Positions 34,966-37,119 of a stretch of DNA of 37,119 nucleotides are shown here, piece after piece (the first letter of the stretch is position 1; each line of letters opens with the position of its first letter). The notes below the pieces were generated by a model. That model did not search any database and was not told the origin of the DNA. It saw only the letters and a list, made by a program, of their open reading frames with translations. The position numbers and the translations under genes are program-made. The stretch is from CAYXOX01 sp964466745 (lineage in GTDB: Bacteria > Pseudomonadota > Alphaproteobacteria > Rhodobacterales > Rhodobacteraceae): positions 1 through 37,119 of the forward strand of contig CAYXOX010000015.1 in the NCBI GenBank assembly GCA_964466745.1, in the 5' to 3' direction.

Positions 34966-35931
34966 TCAGCCGTCCTCGAGGCGCGCCCGGTAGTGCTCCT
35001 CCATCGCGCGCGCCAGCGGCCCCTCGGGCTCGCGCCAGGCGTAGGGACCCTCCGGTGTGACCACGAGATCGCGCGCCGGATCGAAGCCATATCGGCCAAG
35101 CATGCGACCGCGGAGCCTGTAATCCCGGTTCGGGATCGCGCCGTGCCAGAGGTGCTCCAGGGTGCCGGGGATCGCCCGCGCCGAGGCCAAAAGCCCGCTC
35201 TCCAGCGCGCGGGCACGCCAGCCGGCCACCGCGGCGCGGAGCCCGGGCGGATGGCCGTGCAGCGCGTGCACCTTCTCGTGTTCGCCCGCCAGCGCCAGCA
35301 ACATCGTGAGGTCGGCCAGCCCGGTCACGAGCACGTCGAGAAGCCCGCAGGAAAGCTCGCCGCGCCGCGCCACCCAGGCGTGCCCGCACGCCTCCGGCGT
35401 CGTCCCCCCGGGCTGGAATGCGCTGGGCAGCCCCCGCAGGGTGGACTCGCCGAAGCTGTAGCCCCCCGCCGCGATGCAGGCGGCCATGCTGACCTCCTGC
35501 CCCTGCACCTCCGCCGCCGGGCGGGTCCGGCCCGGTTCGGGAAGCGGGGCGTCGGGGCCGAGATGCACGAGCATTTCGAAGGGCTGCACCAGCCCGCCGG
35601 ACTCCGCGAGCATCTCCCGCGCGCGCAGATGCCAGTCGGGATCGAGAAAGATGCCGTCGGCATCGAGCCAGGCGACGTAGGCGGCGGAAGCCGGCAGCGC
35701 CTCGATGCCGGTGTTGAGAAGCCGCTCCTTCTGCCACATCCGCGTCTCCCCGCGCAGCTGGAGCAGGATATCCGCATCGTCGGGGCCAAGCTCGAAGGCG
35801 CCCGCCGAGAGCTCGACCGTAAGCAGGGGAACGCCGAGGGCGGCGCGGAAGTGCCGGTAGTTCTCAAGCCGCCGCTCGTAGCCCGCAGGATTGTAGTAGG
35901 CGCAAACCGCCCAGAGTTCGCCGGGACCCAT
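34966..35931 (-). CDS. Glycosyltransferase-like protein of unknown function
   Basis: The 321-residue protein reads LWAVCAYYNPAGYERRLENY at the start, then LLTVELSAGAFELGPDDADI, TRMWQKERLLNTGIEALPAS and YVAWLDADGIFLDPDWHLRA. The DAD triad after a hydrophobic strand is the metal/nucleotide-sugar motif of GT-A glycosyltransferases, so a transferase fold is likely; donor and acceptor are unknown. There is no signal peptide or membrane helix. Start is ATG 35931 with GGAAG close before it; GTG 35955, preceded by GAGGG, is an alternative, and the longer frame to 36141 overlaps the pepF start. No link to phosphonate use is evident. Confidence 0.8.
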   Translation of the reverse strand: MGPGELWAVCAYYNPAGYERRLENYRHFRAALGVPLLTVELSAGAFELGPDDADILLQLRGETRMWQKERLLNTGIEALPASAAYVAWLDADGIFLDPDWHLRAREMLAESGGLVQPFEMLVHLGPDAPLPEPGRTRPAAEVQGQEVSMAACIAAGGYSFGESTLRGLPSAFQPGGTTPEACGHAWVARRGELSCGLLDVLVTGLADLTMLLALAGEHEKVHALHGHPPGLRAAVAGWRARALESGLLASARAIPGTLEHLWHGAIPNRDYRLRGRMLGRYGFDPARDLVVTPEGPYAWREPEGPLARAMEEHYRARLEDG

Positions 35932-36076
35932 TCTTCCGTCCGTCGTGGTATTCACGGCGCCCTCATTGCTCCGGCGCGGGGGGGAAGGCAAGCCGCCGCG
36001 CGGCCCGGGCTTGAGGCGGGTGCCCTCGCGGCATATCTCCTCCCGAAGCCCTTCACCCGAAACGAGGTCCGCCCCC

Positions 36077-37119
36077 ATGCCCATCGCTCCCCGCCCCGCC
36101 TTCGATGCCAACGCCAGCGCAGGAGGCCGGGATCTGGGCAAGCTGCCGGAATGGGATCTGACCGATCTCTACCCCGCCCCCGACGCGCCCGAGCTCAAGC
36201 GCGACATGGACTGGCTGGAGGAGGCCTGCACGGGCTTCGCGGCCGACTACGAGGGCAAGCTCGCCACGCTCGACGCGGCCGGCCTGCTCGAAGCCGTTCT
36301 GCGCTACGAGCGGATCGATACGGTGGCCGGGCGCATCATGTCCTTCGCCGGGCTGCGGCACTACCAGCACACCACCGACGCCGAGCGCGCGAAGTTCCTC
36401 TCCGATTGCCAGGACAAGCTCACCGCCTACACCACGCCGCTCGTCTTCTGGGGGCTGGAATTCAACCGGCTGGAGGAAGATCACCTCGCCGCGCTGCTGG
36501 ACGAGAACGCCGAGCTCGCCCGCTACAAGCCCGTGTTCGACAGGATGCGCGCCATGAAGCCGTACCAGCTCTCCGACGAGCTGGAGAAGTTCCTGCACGA
36601 CACCTCCACCGTGGGCGCCGCGGCGTGGAACCGGCTCTTCGACGAGACGATCGCCGGCCTCGAGTTCACGCTCGACGGCGAGAGCCTCGGCATCGAGTCC
36701 ACGCTGGACAGGCTCTCGGAGCAGGACCGCGCCAAGCGCGAGGCGGCGGCGCGGGAGCTCGCGCGCGTGTTCGGGCGCAACGTCAAGCTCTTCGCCCGGG
36801 TCCACAACACGCTCGCGAAGGAAAAGGAGATCACCGACCGCTGGCGCGGGATGCCCACGCCGCAGACGGGCCGCCACCTTTCCAACCACGTGGAGCCCGA
36901 GGTGGTCCAGGCGCTGCGCGACGCGGTGGTGGCCGCCTACCCGCGGCTCTCGCACCGCTACTACGCGCTGAAGGCGAAGTGGATGGGCCTCGACACCCTG
37001 CAGGTGTGGGACCGCAACGCCCCCCTGCCGATGGAATCGGACCGCGTGGTCGGCTGGGAGGAGGCCCGCGCGACGGTGGACGCCGCCTACGCCGCCTTCG
37101 ATCCGCGCATGTCGGAGCT
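36077..37119 (+). CDS. pepF: Oligoendopeptidase F (M3 family), N-terminal part, truncated by window edge
   Basis: From ATG 36077 an open frame of 347 codons runs off the window. It reads LGKLPEWDLTDLYPAPDAPE, a hallmark N-terminus of M3-family oligoendopeptidase F, followed by helical segments RIMSFAGLRHYQHTTDAERA, PLVFWGLEFNRLEEDHLAAL and FARVHNTLAKEKEITDRWRG, and VVAAYPRLSHRYYALKAKWM. The family cuts short peptides in the cytosol with a zinc HExxH motif, which would lie beyond the edge and so cannot be checked. The gene is divergent from the glycosyltransferase-like gene; 145 bp separate the starts. No strong ribosome binding site is visible (GAGGTCCGCCCCC). Confidence 0.93.
   Translation, partial: MPIAPRPAFDANASAGGRDLGKLPEWDLTDLYPAPDAPELKRDMDWLEEACTGFAADYEGKLATLDAAGLLEAVLRYERIDTVAGRIMSFAGLRHYQHTTDAERAKFLSDCQDKLTAYTTPLVFWGLEFNRLEEDHLAALLDENAELARYKPVFDRMRAMKPYQLSDELEKFLHDTSTVGAAAWNRLFDETIAGLEFTLDGESLGIESTLDRLSEQDRAKREAAARELARVFGRNVKLFARVHNTLAKEKEITDRWRGMPTPQTGRHLSNHVEPEVVQALRDAVVAAYPRLSHRYYALKAKWMGLDTLQVWDRNAPLPMESDRVVGWEEARATVDAAYAAFDPRMSE

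Overview
The window is uniformly G+C-rich, with dense, short-gapped operons, many ATGA stop/start overlaps and C/G-ending codons. Together with an aa3-type CtaD and the gene content of the phn cluster, this points to an alphaproteobacterium, most likely of the Rhodobacteraceae/Rhodobacterales. That placement is an inference from gene style and content; there is no rRNA in the window. I see no tRNA, rRNA, CRISPR array, insertion sequence or prophage.

Left end (1-4096, all minus strand): the N-terminal part of cytochrome c oxidase subunit I (ctaD, running off the edge), a ~430 bp gap without a convincing gene, a broken asparagine-synthase-like gene carrying one frameshift and one in-frame stop, lipB (octanoyltransferase) and a small secreted protein of unknown function. 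A perfect 23-bp-armed palindrome separates the secreted-protein gene from lipB, just where the lipB start codon would be expected.

Glycogen operon (about 4406-17727, plus strand): glgP-glgB-glgC-glgA-glgX-malQ-pgm. From glgC onward each start overlaps the preceding stop as ATGA, so synthesis (GlgC, GlgA, GlgB), phosphorolysis and debranching (GlgP, GlgX, MalQ) and the glucose-1-P/glucose-6-P link (Pgm) are co-expressed. A plausible sigma70-type promoter precedes glgP and a hairpin follows pgm.

Signalling segment (17848-22495): a glutaminase fused to a STAS domain and a cyclic-nucleotide-binding-type domain, a DUF3307-like membrane protein, a free-standing STAS anti-anti-sigma-like protein, an RsbW/SpoIIAB-like ATPase, and, convergent to these, a SpoIIE-type PP2C phosphatase that also carries a cyclic-nucleotide-binding-type domain. 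This is a full set of partner-switching parts (antagonist, kinase, phosphatase) with no sigma factor in view, beside an enzyme built from the same accessory domains. I regard it as the best candidate for an uncharacterised regulatory system here.

Phosphonate segment (22621-34941): a Pho-box-like site precedes phnC-phnD-phnE1-phnE2 (uptake ABC transporter) and a hexapeptide-repeat transferase of the phosphonate-linked type. Convergent to these is phnF (GntR/UTRA repressor), divergent from phnG-H-I-J-K-L-N-M (carbon-phosphorus lyase). An A+T-rich inverted repeat between phnF and phnG is a likely PhnF operator. The phnI-phnJ junction is split by a ~200 bp island of about 51% G+C that encodes, antisense, a 50-residue membrane protein with a strong ribosome binding site.

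Right end (34966-37119): a minus-strand glycosyltransferase-like protein and the N-terminal third to half of an M3-family oligoendopeptidase F running off the edge.
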